Origin: Thermoanaerobaculia bacterium
GTDB lineage: Bacteria; Acidobacteriota; Thermoanaerobaculia; Multivoradales; J023
Assembly: GCA_030431255.1 (NCBI GenBank)
Contig: JAUIJL010000028.1
Location: 53,007 to 117,006 of the forward strand
Direction: 5' to 3'
DNA: 64,000 nt
Both the position numbers and the translations under genes were made by a program. Positions 44,627 to 52,279 of this stretch are shown here, in pieces. Position 1 is the stretch's first letter; every line of letters starts with the position of its first letter. Under the pieces are notes generated by a model. That model saw only the letters and a program-made list of their open reading frames with translations, searched no databases and was not told where the DNA came from.

Positions 44627-46153
44627 ATGAAAAATACAATCTTTGCGTACACCCTGCTCTGCCTGCTCGCCGGTTCCGTATTTGCGGCGGAGGCTCCGCC
44701 CGATCCCGACGGTCCGGCCCAAGCTCCGGAAGAGGACGGCCCCACTACACCTCCCGGAACCCCGAGCTACCTCAGCGCCCCGACTTGGGACGGCGACGGC
44801 GCCTTCGCGGTGGTCTGGGGAGCCGGTTCCTCGGCATCGTTCTACGAGCTTCAACAGCAGAAAGACGGCGGTGCTTGGATCTCCGCCGGCACGTTCGCTT
44901 CGTCGGAACGCGACGCGTGGATCGTGGTCAGCAGCTCCGGTGACTACGTCTACCGAGTCCGCGCCTGCAACCTCTCCCTTTGCAGCGGCTATCGCACGGG
45001 GAATGTCGTCGAGGTCGAGATGCCGCCCACGGAACAGCCCGGAGACTTCCGAGTCCGCATGGACGAAGCGTCATTCAACAATGCTCTGGCCGCGATCACC
45101 GCCGCACGCGGCATCAACTTTGCCGACTACAGCGGCAACTTCGGGTTGTCCGCGTGGTACATCAATCTCGAAAACGCGACGCTCGATCTACAGCCGAATA
45201 ATCAGGTCGTGCTCCATGCCAGAGCCCGTTCTGTATCTATGATCGACCTCTGGCTTTTCGACTTCGTGATCGTGGAGAACGTAGACGCCGTGCTGATCGG
45301 TAATTTAGTAGTGGACCCTCTGGACGGTGGGTTCCGCCTGGTCTTCCAAGGCGATCAAGTGGGCATTCGCCTGAGCGGTGATCTTCCGGATTGGCTGGAA
45401 GACATCGTGTCTTCGGGCGCATCCCAATACTTCAGCGCGTTCGTCGATCTCGACGTCAGCCCCGGCACCACCCTGCTGCCGGACGTGGCTCTCGAGCACT
45501 TCGATCAAATCACCCCCGGTTTGCTGACCAATGACAACGAGGTGATGCTTTATTTTGACCTGAGCAATAACCTGCCGCCGGTTGCGAGCTTCAGCGCTTC
45601 GGTCCAAGACACCACCGTGACCCTGACCGACCAAAGCACCGACCCCGACGGAAGCATTGTCTCGCGCACCTGGAGCCTGGGAAACGGTGATCAAACCACG
45701 GCGACCCGTCCCACCTACAACTATGGTCAAAGCGGAACCTTCACCGTGACGCTCACCGTGGTCGACGACCAAGGCGTGAGCGACAGCCACAGCCAGACGA
45801 TCACCGTCACCCAACCGGCCAGCGCGCCGCCGGTGGCGTCGATCGCGACCACGGTCAGCGGCAGTGGCAAGACGGCGACCTATGCCTTCAACGGCTCGGC
45901 CAGCCACGACCCCGACGCCACGGACATGCTCACCTGGTACAAATGGGAGATCATTTCCAGTGTTTACGGCGGCTCAGTGTTCCAAGGCGCGAGTCAAACC
46001 ACCGCGAGCTACACCCACTTCGGCCCCGGAAGCTTGACCGTCAAGCTGACGGTGACCGACAACGAAGGGGACACCCACACCAGGACACGTTTCTACTCCG
46101 TGTGCCCACCCTTCTATTCCAGCTGCGGCGGCGAGGGGCCCCTCGATCCGTAG
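44627..46153 (+). CDS. Secreted FN3 / PKD protein
   Basis: 508 residues. Signal peptide 1-21 (AYTLLCLLAGSVFA). Residues about 45-130 look like a fibronectin-III domain (APTWDGDGAFAVVWG, YELQQQKDGG, YVYRVRACN). Residues 135-310 are the unknown domain shared with the upstream gene, with LPDWLED. Then two PKD domains: PVASFSASVQDTTVTLTDQS...DPDGSIVSRTWSLGNGD and PVASIATTVSGSGKTATYAF...DPDATDMLTWYKWE (each given in parts). PKD and FN3 units usually extend or bind on the outside of cells. It is followed by a terminator. Confidence 0.8.
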   Translation: MKNTIFAYTLLCLLAGSVFAAEAPPDPDGPAQAPEEDGPTTPPGTPSYLSAPTWDGDGAFAVVWGAGSSASFYELQQQKDGGAWISAGTFASSERDAWIVVSSSGDYVYRVRACNLSLCSGYRTGNVVEVEMPPTEQPGDFRVRMDEASFNNALAAITAARGINFADYSGNFGLSAWYINLENATLDLQPNNQVVLHARARSVSMIDLWLFDFVIVENVDAVLIGNLVVDPLDGGFRLVFQGDQVGIRLSGDLPDWLEDIVSSGASQYFSAFVDLDVSPGTTLLPDVALEHFDQITPGLLTNDNEVMLYFDLSNNLPPVASFSASVQDTTVTLTDQSTDPDGSIVSRTWSLGNGDQTTATRPTYNYGQSGTFTVTLTVVDDQGVSDSHSQTITVTQPASAPPVASIATTVSGSGKTATYAFNGSASHDPDATDMLTWYKWEIISSVYGGSVFQGASQTTASYTHFGPGSLTVKLTVTDNEGDTHTRTRFYSVCPPFYSSCGGEGPLDP

Positions 46154-46202
46154 TCGAGCCTGGGTGCACGAGATCCGAACGGTCGGGTCGAAACGGCCGG
46201 AA

Positions 46203-46224
46203 GCCCCGGATTTCCGGGGCCTTT
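46203..46224 (+). terminator. Terminator after the PKD protein gene
   Basis: GCCCCGG-ATTT-CCGGGGC followed by CTTT; short T-tract but a very stable stem, between convergent genes. Confidence 0.7.
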
Positions 46225-46243
46225 ACGGCCGGGCGGTCCAGCT

Positions 46244-47023
46244 TTAATCGGAACGTGAATCGAGGATGAGCTGAACCGTTTCCCCATCGAAGTAGCGGCC
46301 CAATATCTCCGCCATTCGGCCGTCTTCCCATGCCGAGTCGACGAATCGACTCAGAGGCTCAGTGAGTGACGAGCCCTTCATCAAAAGGAATCCGAGCTCG
46401 CCCCGTTCGGAAAGGGGAACGGTGATGCGGAGATCCGGGTATTTCTCCAAGAGGGGCAGCACGGTCGCGGAATCGTAGGCCAAGAAATCGGCCTTACCGG
46501 AGCGCACGGCTTCGAACATGGACTCGATGTCTTCCACCACCAAGGGCTGGACGCCCGGAATGCTCCGGACGGCTTGATCGTAGGTGCTGGGGACGAGGGT
46601 GGCTCCCACCAAACCCTCGAGCTCCTCGAGCTTCGTCGTCAGGCTGGATTTCCGTTGAACCGCGACCACCCGAACCGGGAAATAGCCGGAAGAGAAGTCA
46701 TAGCGCTGCTCCCGATCTTTCGTTCTGGTGACCGTCGATGCACCGACATCGCACTTCTCACGGAACGTCTCGATGGAGCGAGTGGACTGCCGAACCTTCA
46801 TCTCCAGCTCTTGCTCCGTCGCAAAGGCCGCCAGAAGATCGTGCTCCAGCCCACGGTAGGTTCCTTCTTCATCGCGGAAGAAAAAGGGAGGATTGCTGTC
46901 CCAGGCGCAGATCCGCAGAGACGCCGAAGGGTTGGGCGGAGCGCCGGCTGTAGGCTCCCCTGCCGTGCCGTCGGCGAGCAACACCACCAAAATCCACCAC
47001 AGCATCCCAACGGGCTCAAACAT
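46244..47023 (-). CDS. Periplasmic solute-binding-like protein (SBP family 3)
   Basis: 259 residues; ATG 47023 follows GAGGAGCCGTAG. Signal peptide about 1-22. The fold is that of amino-acid ABC binding proteins: LRICAWDSNPPFFFRDEEGT, YRGLEHDLLAAFATEQ, CDVGASTVTRTKDREQRYDF, then LVGATLVPSTYDQ and the ADFLAYDSATV hinge. No permease or ATPase gene is near, so it may work as a lone sensor or enzyme-like relative of the family rather than in uptake. A 16-bp tandem repeat lies just upstream. Confidence 0.8.
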   Translation of the reverse strand: MFEPVGMLWWILVVLLADGTAGEPTAGAPPNPSASLRICAWDSNPPFFFRDEEGTYRGLEHDLLAAFATEQELEMKVRQSTRSIETFREKCDVGASTVTRTKDREQRYDFSSGYFPVRVVAVQRKSSLTTKLEELEGLVGATLVPSTYDQAVRSIPGVQPLVVEDIESMFEAVRSGKADFLAYDSATVLPLLEKYPDLRITVPLSERGELGFLLMKGSSLTEPLSRFVDSAWEDGRMAEILGRYFDGETVQLILDSRSD

Positions 47024-47074
47024 CTACGGCTCCTCGACGGTCCAATCTTCCAGTGCATGAGCCGTGCAAGCTTG

Positions 47075-47138
47075 GTTCCGTCCAAGACCGGTTCCGTCCA
47101 AGACCGGTTCCGTCCAAGACCGGTTCCGTCCAAGACCG
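47075..47138. repeat. 16-bp tandem repeat, four copies
   Basis: GTTCCGTCCAAGACCG repeated four times without change, between the solute-binding gene's start and the sigma-factor gene's end. Confidence 0.9.
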
Positions 47139-47198
47139 GCCCGGCTTTCCGCTCACGTAATCTCAATCGTATCAGCATCCGCGCCGAGCCACGCCAAT

Positions 47199-48425
47199 TC
47201 ACGTTTCGGGAGTGTCGAGGGCCTCACGGTGTCTTTGCAACAACAAGCGATCCGCCTCGTTGCCGGTCAAATCCAGCGCCCGATCGTAAGCAGCCTGTGC
47301 GGCGGCCACCCGACCCAGACGGCGAAACATGTCGGCCCGGGCAGCGTGGAACGATTGATAACCATCCAGCCCGCTCGGCAGATGGGCTAAGCCTACCGCC
47401 GGTCCCTGGGCGAACGACAACGCCACGGCGCGGTTCAGAGCTACCACCGGATTCGGCGTCAGCTCGAGCAGACGATCATAGATCAACACGATCTCGTCCC
47501 ATCGGGTGGTTTGGAAATCGACCGCTTCCACATGGATCGCGGAGATCGCGGCTTGCAGCTGGAAGGGGCCGGGGCGGCCTCGCCGCAACGCGGTTTCGAT
47601 CAAACTCAGCCCCTCCTGCGCACGATCCTGATCCCAGCGGCTTCGATCCTGGATCTCGAGGGGAATGGCAGCCCCCGAAAGGTCGAGTCGCGCCGGGCTG
47701 CGGGCGTGGTTGAGCAACAGCAGGGCCAGCAGCCCCATGACCTCCGGCTCCCCGGGACACAGGGAATGTAGCGCCCGCGCGAGGCGCGTGGCTTCGTCGC
47801 AGAGGGTCAGCCGGATCGGCGCCTCGCCGGCGCTGGCCGAGTAACCCTCGTTGAAAATCAGATAGATCACGGTCAGCACCGACGCCAGCCGCTCTTCCCA
47901 AGCCTCCGGCCCGGGAACGACGTAAGGGATCCCAGCCCGCGAGATCTTTCCCCGGGCGCGGGCCAACCGTTGGGCCATGGTCGCTTCCTTGTCGAGGAAG
48001 GCGCGGGCGATCTCGGGCGTCGTCAGCCCGCATAGGGTGCGCAAGGTCAGGGCGATCCGGGTCTTCGAGTCCAACGCAGGATGGCAGGCGGTGAAGACGA
48101 GGCGCAGGCGTTCGTCGGGGATGTCGTGCTCGGCGTCGATCTCTTGTGCATCGAGCGCCATCAAGTAAGCGAGGTCCGGCTGCATCTTGGCCCGGGTGCT
48201 CGCCCGACGGAAGTGGTCGATCGCCTTGCGACGGGCTACCTGGAGGAGCCACCCTTGCGGATTTCTCGGCACGCCGCGGGGCCAATGCTCGAGGGCGCTG
48301 GTGAACGCGTCGGAGAGGCAATCCTCGGCCAGCTGAAAGTCTCGAAGATCTTTGATCAGGACGGCCAGGAGCCGCCCCCAGTCCTCCCGCATGATGACGG
48401 CGAGCTCGGCCTGGAGGCGCTCCAT
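47199..48425 (-). CDS. ECF42-type RNA polymerase sigma factor
   Basis: 408 residues, far longer than a standard ECF sigma factor. Region 2 is LAEDCLSDAFTSALEHWP and PQGWLLQVARRKAIDHFRR; region 4 is LRTLCGLTTPEIARAFLDKE. The long C-terminal part with VIYLIFNEGYSAS, GLLALLLLNHAR and a TPR-like ALNRAVALSFAQGP is the SnoaL-free, TPR-bearing extension of the ECF42 group. No anti-sigma factor gene is present; ECF42 genes are typically linked to DGPF/YCII proteins, and that is exactly the gene four bases upstream, so the two form one operon. Confidence 0.9.
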   Translation of the reverse strand: MERLQAELAVIMREDWGRLLAVLIKDLRDFQLAEDCLSDAFTSALEHWPRGVPRNPQGWLLQVARRKAIDHFRRASTRAKMQPDLAYLMALDAQEIDAEHDIPDERLRLVFTACHPALDSKTRIALTLRTLCGLTTPEIARAFLDKEATMAQRLARARGKISRAGIPYVVPGPEAWEERLASVLTVIYLIFNEGYSASAGEAPIRLTLCDEATRLARALHSLCPGEPEVMGLLALLLLNHARSPARLDLSGAAIPLEIQDRSRWDQDRAQEGLSLIETALRRGRPGPFQLQAAISAIHVEAVDFQTTRWDEIVLIYDRLLELTPNPVVALNRAVALSFAQGPAVGLAHLPSGLDGYQSFHAARADMFRRLGRVAAAQAAYDRALDLTGNEADRLLLQRHREALDTPET

Positions 48426-48429
48426 CGCT

Positions 48430-48789
48430 TTACAGCAGCCCGGACAGGTCCATGATCGGTCGCACCTCGACGGTGCCGGTTTCTTCCACCGGGATCATCG
48501 TCGCATATTTGATCGCTTCATCCAGATTTTCACAATCGAAGATGTAGTAGCCACCGAGCTGCTCCTTGGTCTCCGCAAACGGTCCGTCCATGGTTTCCGT
48601 CTTGCCGCCGCGCACCCGGACACGGGTCGAGGTAGCCGACGGCTCCAACGCCTCACCCCCAACATAAACGCCGGCGTCCTTGAACGCCTGGTCGACAGCG
48701 GCCCACCGGCCCATAGCTGCGTCGAATTCGGGGGTGCCCGGAGCCGCGTCATTGCCTTCAGCGTCGTAGATCAGCGCGAGATACTTCAT
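48430..48789 (-). CDS. DGPF/YCII-domain protein, ECF42 partner
   Basis: 119 residues; ATG 48789 follows AGGAGAAAATCG. It begins MKYLALIYDAEGND and has the family signature TMDGPFAETKEQLGGYYIFD, containing the DGPF motif. YCII-related proteins are small ferredoxin-like folds; DGPF members accompany ECF42 sigma factors and are often their regulatory targets. The stop is four bases from the sigma-factor start, so translation is likely coupled. Confidence 0.9.
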   Translation of the reverse strand: MKYLALIYDAEGNDAAPGTPEFDAAMGRWAAVDQAFKDAGVYVGGEALEPSATSTRVRVRGGKTETMDGPFAETKEQLGGYYIFDCENLDEAIKYATMIPVEETGTVEVRPIMDLSGLL

Positions 48790-48900
48790 CGATTTTCTCC
48801 TAGGTTAGCACTGGCCTTCCGCGGCCAATACGGAGGGGAGACGCATGAGATTTGCCGGAATCGACATCGTCGAAAGAAAAGTAGCACCTGCCGAGAACGA

Positions 48901-49069
48901 ATGTGGCACCTTCCCAGGAACTATGTGGCACCTTCCTGCAAAGAAACTATGTGGCACCTTCCAAAGAAACTATGTGGCACCTTCCAAAGAAGCACCTTCC
49001 AAAGAAACTATGTGGCACCTTCCAAAGAAACTATGTGGCACCTTCCAAAGAAACTATGTGGCACCTTCC
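48901..49069. repeat. Array of ATGTGGCACCTTCC repeats, period 23
   Basis: ATGTGGCACCTTCC starts at 48901, 48923, 48949, 48972, 49010, 49033 and 49056, mostly 23 bp apart with AAAGAAACT between, plus a partial copy at 48992. The motif TGTGGCACCTTCC recurs on the other strand at 63960-63972, upstream of the Y1/RAYT-like gene, so it may be a REP-type target. Spacers are identical, so it is not a CRISPR. Confidence 0.85.
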
Positions 49070-49232
49070 CAGCCGGTACCGACCCAAAGGTCAATTCTGA
49101 GATTTTCACCCCTTCTCGTCTCAGATCTGAAACACCAAACGGCCGCGGAAGCTCCATAGATCGATACCTTCAGCACCTCTCGCCGTCACTTTCCTCTTTA
49201 AAATGTTGAGCTTGCGAAAATTGCCAGCGAGA

Positions 49233-49248
49233 TGGCACAGCGCTTGCT
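49233..49248 (+). promoter_or_regulatory. Consensus sigma54 promoter
   Basis: TGGCACAGCGCTTGCT fits TGGCAC-R-N4-TTGC-W at every conserved base with exact GG-N10-GC spacing. Transcription would start near 49259 and give a leader of about 137 bases before the metalloprotease gene. An activator of the right class is encoded at 20572-22251. Confidence 0.7.
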
Positions 49249-49395
49249 TTATCCACGGCCATCTCTAACCGAGTGCCGCGTTAAAAGCGGCCTCAAGTCC
49301 GTCTACGTCTTCGGCCGAGCGTGGCATACGGGAAACCTCTGACTTTTCCGAGCTTTGCCGCCGTTCAGCCGCAGACGCAGACCTAGGAGCCCGGC

Positions 49396-50937
49396 ATGAC
49401 TGTCCGATCTTTTTTGACTTCCCTCACGTGTGGTTTGGTGTTGTTGCCCGCCGCTGCCATGGCCGGCGGCGTGGGTGACCAAGTGCTAGCGGCAAAGAAC
49501 GCCGGCACGGCCTTCGATACCGTGTCCGTATTCTCTCCGGCCACCGAGCTTGGAGCCGTTCACTCCAAAAGCCGCTGGTCCAACTACCGAAAGGCGGCAG
49601 ACGTGCTGCCGGAGGCGACCCTGATTTCGCTCGACGCGGCCCGCGTGGCTCCGCTCTTCAAGGCCGCTCCAGCCGGCGTCGCCTTCCAGCTTCCGTATCA
49701 AGACCGTAACCTTCAGCTCGATCTCGTCGATAGCGGCCTCTTCTCCGACGACTTCGCCGCGCTCTTCGACGGCAAACCCGTGCAGCTCGATGCCTCGGTG
49801 CTCGGCCTGCACTACCGGGGCACCGTCGCCGGCGAGCCGGATTCCTTCGTAGCCGTTTCCATCTTTCCGGATCACGTCATGGGTTTGATCAACTCGCCGG
49901 CCCTGGGAGAGCTGGTGCTCGGCCCTCTCAGTGACCAACCGACCGGCGCCACGGACCACATCGTCTACAAGGCCTCTCAGCTGGCCGGCCTGTCCCCGGC
50001 CGAATGTGCCCTCGATGACCGGCAAGGTCTTGCCCAAACGGCCAAGGCCGACATCGACTACGATGCCGCGACCCAACCCGACTGGATGAGCGCTACCGCC
50101 CTGCCGACGAAGGCTGTTCCCACCGTCAACTTGTACTACGACGGCGACGCCGACATCACGGCCGACAAGGGCTCGCAGAGCGCTGCGGTGACCTGGATCA
50201 CCGGCCTGGCGAACCAGGTCGGTGCTCTTTTCGCCAATGACGGGGTTCCGACCAACGTGTCCGGCGTCAACGCCCGCACCTCCGAGAATTGGGGCAACCG
50301 TCCCTCCCGGGTTCTCGATCAATTCTCCAATCAGGTTCCGACCTTCAACGGGGATGCCGCCATGGCGCTCAGGCTCCGCAACTTCGGCGGCATCGCCGGC
50401 AGCATCGGCGGCATGTGTGGCACGCCGACCGGCAATATCTCCAACTGGTATCCCGGCGACGCCGGCCAGCGCACCCACGCGGTAAGCGGCATCTTCAATT
50501 CCTACAACACCGTGCCCACCTACTCCTTCACCGTGTCCATCGTGGCCCACGAGTTCGGCCACGTGCTCGGCTCTCCCCACACGCACGGCTGCTTCTGGAA
50601 CGGCAACAACACCGCCATTGACGGCTGCGCGGGATACACCGAGGATCACCCCAATACCGGTAGCTGCTCACGGCCCTCCTCCCCCAGCGTCGGCTCCATC
50701 ATGAGCTACTGCGACAGCAACGATTTCAACGACGGCTTCCACAGCCAGGTGGGCAGCCAGCTGCGCAGCTACCTACAGACCCAGAGCTGCCTCGGTGGCG
50801 GCGGCGATCCGGATCCGCAGCCTCAGGACGGCAGCTGCTACCAACGCTGTGGTCAACAATCCGGCAGCTGCTGGTGCGACAGCCTGTGCACCTCCTACGG
50901 TGACTGCTGCCCCGACAAGACCCAATACTGCGGTTGA
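49396..50937 (+). CDS. Secreted zinc metalloprotease with somatomedin-B-like tail
   Basis: 513 residues; ATG follows TAGGAGCCCGGC. Signal peptide 1-23 (LVLLPAAAMA). A propeptide-like region of about 200 residues precedes a reprolysin-like (M12B) domain with HEFGHVLGSPH: zinc ligands His385, His389, His395, catalytic Glu386, and a downstream Met-turn candidate in IMSYC. After DPDPQPQDGS, residues about 479-513 are CYQRCGQQSGSCWCDSLC then TSYGDCCPDKTQYC, the eight-cysteine somatomedin-B pattern known mainly from animal proteins. It is probably an exported protease that anchors through this tail. Expression is likely sigma54-dependent. Confidence 0.9.
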   Translation: MTVRSFLTSLTCGLVLLPAAAMAGGVGDQVLAAKNAGTAFDTVSVFSPATELGAVHSKSRWSNYRKAADVLPEATLISLDAARVAPLFKAAPAGVAFQLPYQDRNLQLDLVDSGLFSDDFAALFDGKPVQLDASVLGLHYRGTVAGEPDSFVAVSIFPDHVMGLINSPALGELVLGPLSDQPTGATDHIVYKASQLAGLSPAECALDDRQGLAQTAKADIDYDAATQPDWMSATALPTKAVPTVNLYYDGDADITADKGSQSAAVTWITGLANQVGALFANDGVPTNVSGVNARTSENWGNRPSRVLDQFSNQVPTFNGDAAMALRLRNFGGIAGSIGGMCGTPTGNISNWYPGDAGQRTHAVSGIFNSYNTVPTYSFTVSIVAHEFGHVLGSPHTHGCFWNGNNTAIDGCAGYTEDHPNTGSCSRPSSPSVGSIMSYCDSNDFNDGFHSQVGSQLRSYLQTQSCLGGGGDPDPQPQDGSCYQRCGQQSGSCWCDSLCTSYGDCCPDKTQYCG

Positions 50938-50984
50938 TCGGCGGTTGATCGGCGGTTGATCGGCGGTTGATCGGCGGTTGATCC
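50931..50984. repeat. 11-bp tandem repeat, five copies, over the stop codon
   Basis: CGGTTGATCGG repeated five times, the last ending CC. The first copy holds the protease gene's stop codon (TGA), and each 11-bp unit carries another TGA, so stops fall in all phases. Confidence 0.9.
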
Positions 50985-51024
50985 AGCGTGGCTCCCTCAT
51001 GGGGAATTAGCTGCCACCGTAGTG

Positions 51025-51060
51025 GATGTGGGGCCCTTTTGAGGGCCCCACATCGTTTTT
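51025..51060 (+). terminator. Terminator after the metalloprotease
   Basis: GATGTGGGGCCC-TTTTGA-GGGCCCCACATC is a perfect 12-bp stem followed by GTTTTT. Confidence 0.95.
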
Positions 51061-51427
51061 GGGCCGACCCACTTATCCAGAGGTGAAGGCTCCCAGGGCA
51101 CCGAGAAAGAGCTTGCGGGAAAATCGAGGGGTTGACGCGTTAGCTAAAGAAGCCGACTATCGACCTCCGGCCCAACGAGCCGCTGCGTTCCGGATGAAGC
51201 GCAGCGGCTGGAGATCTGCCGGGCTTCTAGGGTTCCGCTCGGCGGAGCCAGATACGATCCGATGCTTTTGACCGCTTTCGTTCGAGGAATTGGTGCCTCA
51301 TGCTACGCTCCCCAGCCACATCCTTGCCGGCTCTCCGCCGACCCGCGCCCGATCACGGCCCGGCGACAGCCACAGCTCCTCGACTCCCCCTCGATTTCAG
51401 ACCGCGACCGACTCGAGCTCTATCCTT
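51061..51427. other. 367-bp intergenic with a 9-bp hairpin
   Basis: GCCGCTGCG and CGCAGCGGC at 51179-51208 form a perfect stem with a 12-base loop. TTGACG at 51132 could be a -35 box but has no good partner. No gene is supported. Confidence 0.4.
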
Positions 51428-52279
51428 ATGTTGAATCAGCGTTCCCTCTTCGTCCTCCCGGCCCTCGCATGTCTGCTCGTTTCCGCCACGGCCCAAGCCC
51501 AGCCCGCGGACAGCGAGTGGACCCTAGAACGCATGGAGTGGTCGAGCCCGGTTGAGGCTCTAAAAACCGTCACCATCACCAACCGATACGGCGCCATCCG
51601 CATCGGCGGCACCAGCGGAGAGCTCGCCGGCATCGCCGAGCTCCACGGCATGGCTCAATACCATGCGGATGATCCACGGAAGCCCGTGCTCGTCAGCCAT
51701 TTCGAGGACGGCGCGCTGTCCCTCGAAATCACTTATCCGAACGATGGTGACGTCGCGGAGCCGCCGGACAGTTGGCGGAAGCGGCGCACCGACATCACCA
51801 TCTACGTCGATAGGAACGCCCATATGAGCCTGGAGACCTTGCACGGTGACGTCGTGGTTCGAGGGTATTCCGGCCCGATCGACGTCCGCTCGGAGTCGGG
51901 CAAGGTCGAGATCAAGGCGGAAGGCCCGCTCCGGGTCATGAGCAAATACGGCGCCGTTGAGGCCTTCTTCCAATCCGCCACCTTGCCGACACCACTCATC
52001 CTCGAGACGGTGAGCGGCCCGATCCACCTTTCGTTGCCTTGGCATGCCGGTCCGTATGCCTCCATCGAAACCCGTGGCGAAATCAGCAGCGACTACTCGA
52101 TCGACATCCAGTGGTTGCCCAATTCGACCCTCAAACGCGGCTCGGTCGGCGAGAAAAAGTCGGTCAAGCCCGTCCTATTGCGAAGCAACCAGGGGAATAT
52201 TCGCCTGTTGCGGCGGATCGATGATCGTCGATCCGCACCCCCCGAAACCAACGCCGAATCTCCGGAGAAGGATCCATGA
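51428..52279 (+). CDS. Exported DUF4097-like beta-helix protein
   Basis: 283 residues from the ATG at 51428, the first that yields a signal peptide (MLNQRSLFVLPALACLLVSA...AQA). The body has short regular beta repeats: VTITNRYGAIRIGGTSGE, ISLE-type strands SLEITYPNDG, ITIYVDRNAHMSLETLHGDV, VVRGYSGPIDVRSESGKVEI, LRVMSKYGAVEAFFQ, the rung pattern of DUF4097/DUF2807 putative adhesins. It overlaps the next gene's start by four bases (ATGA), so the two proteins are translationally coupled and probably work together outside the cytoplasm. Confidence 0.75.
   Translation: MLNQRSLFVLPALACLLVSATAQAQPADSEWTLERMEWSSPVEALKTVTITNRYGAIRIGGTSGELAGIAELHGMAQYHADDPRKPVLVSHFEDGALSLEITYPNDGDVAEPPDSWRKRRTDITIYVDRNAHMSLETLHGDVVVRGYSGPIDVRSESGKVEIKAEGPLRVMSKYGAVEAFFQSATLPTPLILETVSGPIHLSLPWHAGPYASIETRGEISSDYSIDIQWLPNSTLKRGSVGEKKSVKPVLLRSNQGNIRLLRRIDDRRSAPPETNAESPEKDP

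Noticed and set aside
43742..44854. A 370-codon open frame on the - strand
   Set aside because: Covers two real genes in antisense and lacks any domain.
48901..49069. CRISPR array
   Set aside because: Repeats are 23 bp apart with identical short spacers and no cas genes; it is a tandem repeat.
49486..50649. A 387-codon open frame on the - strand
   Set aside because: Antisense to the metalloprotease; no motif, no ribosome site.
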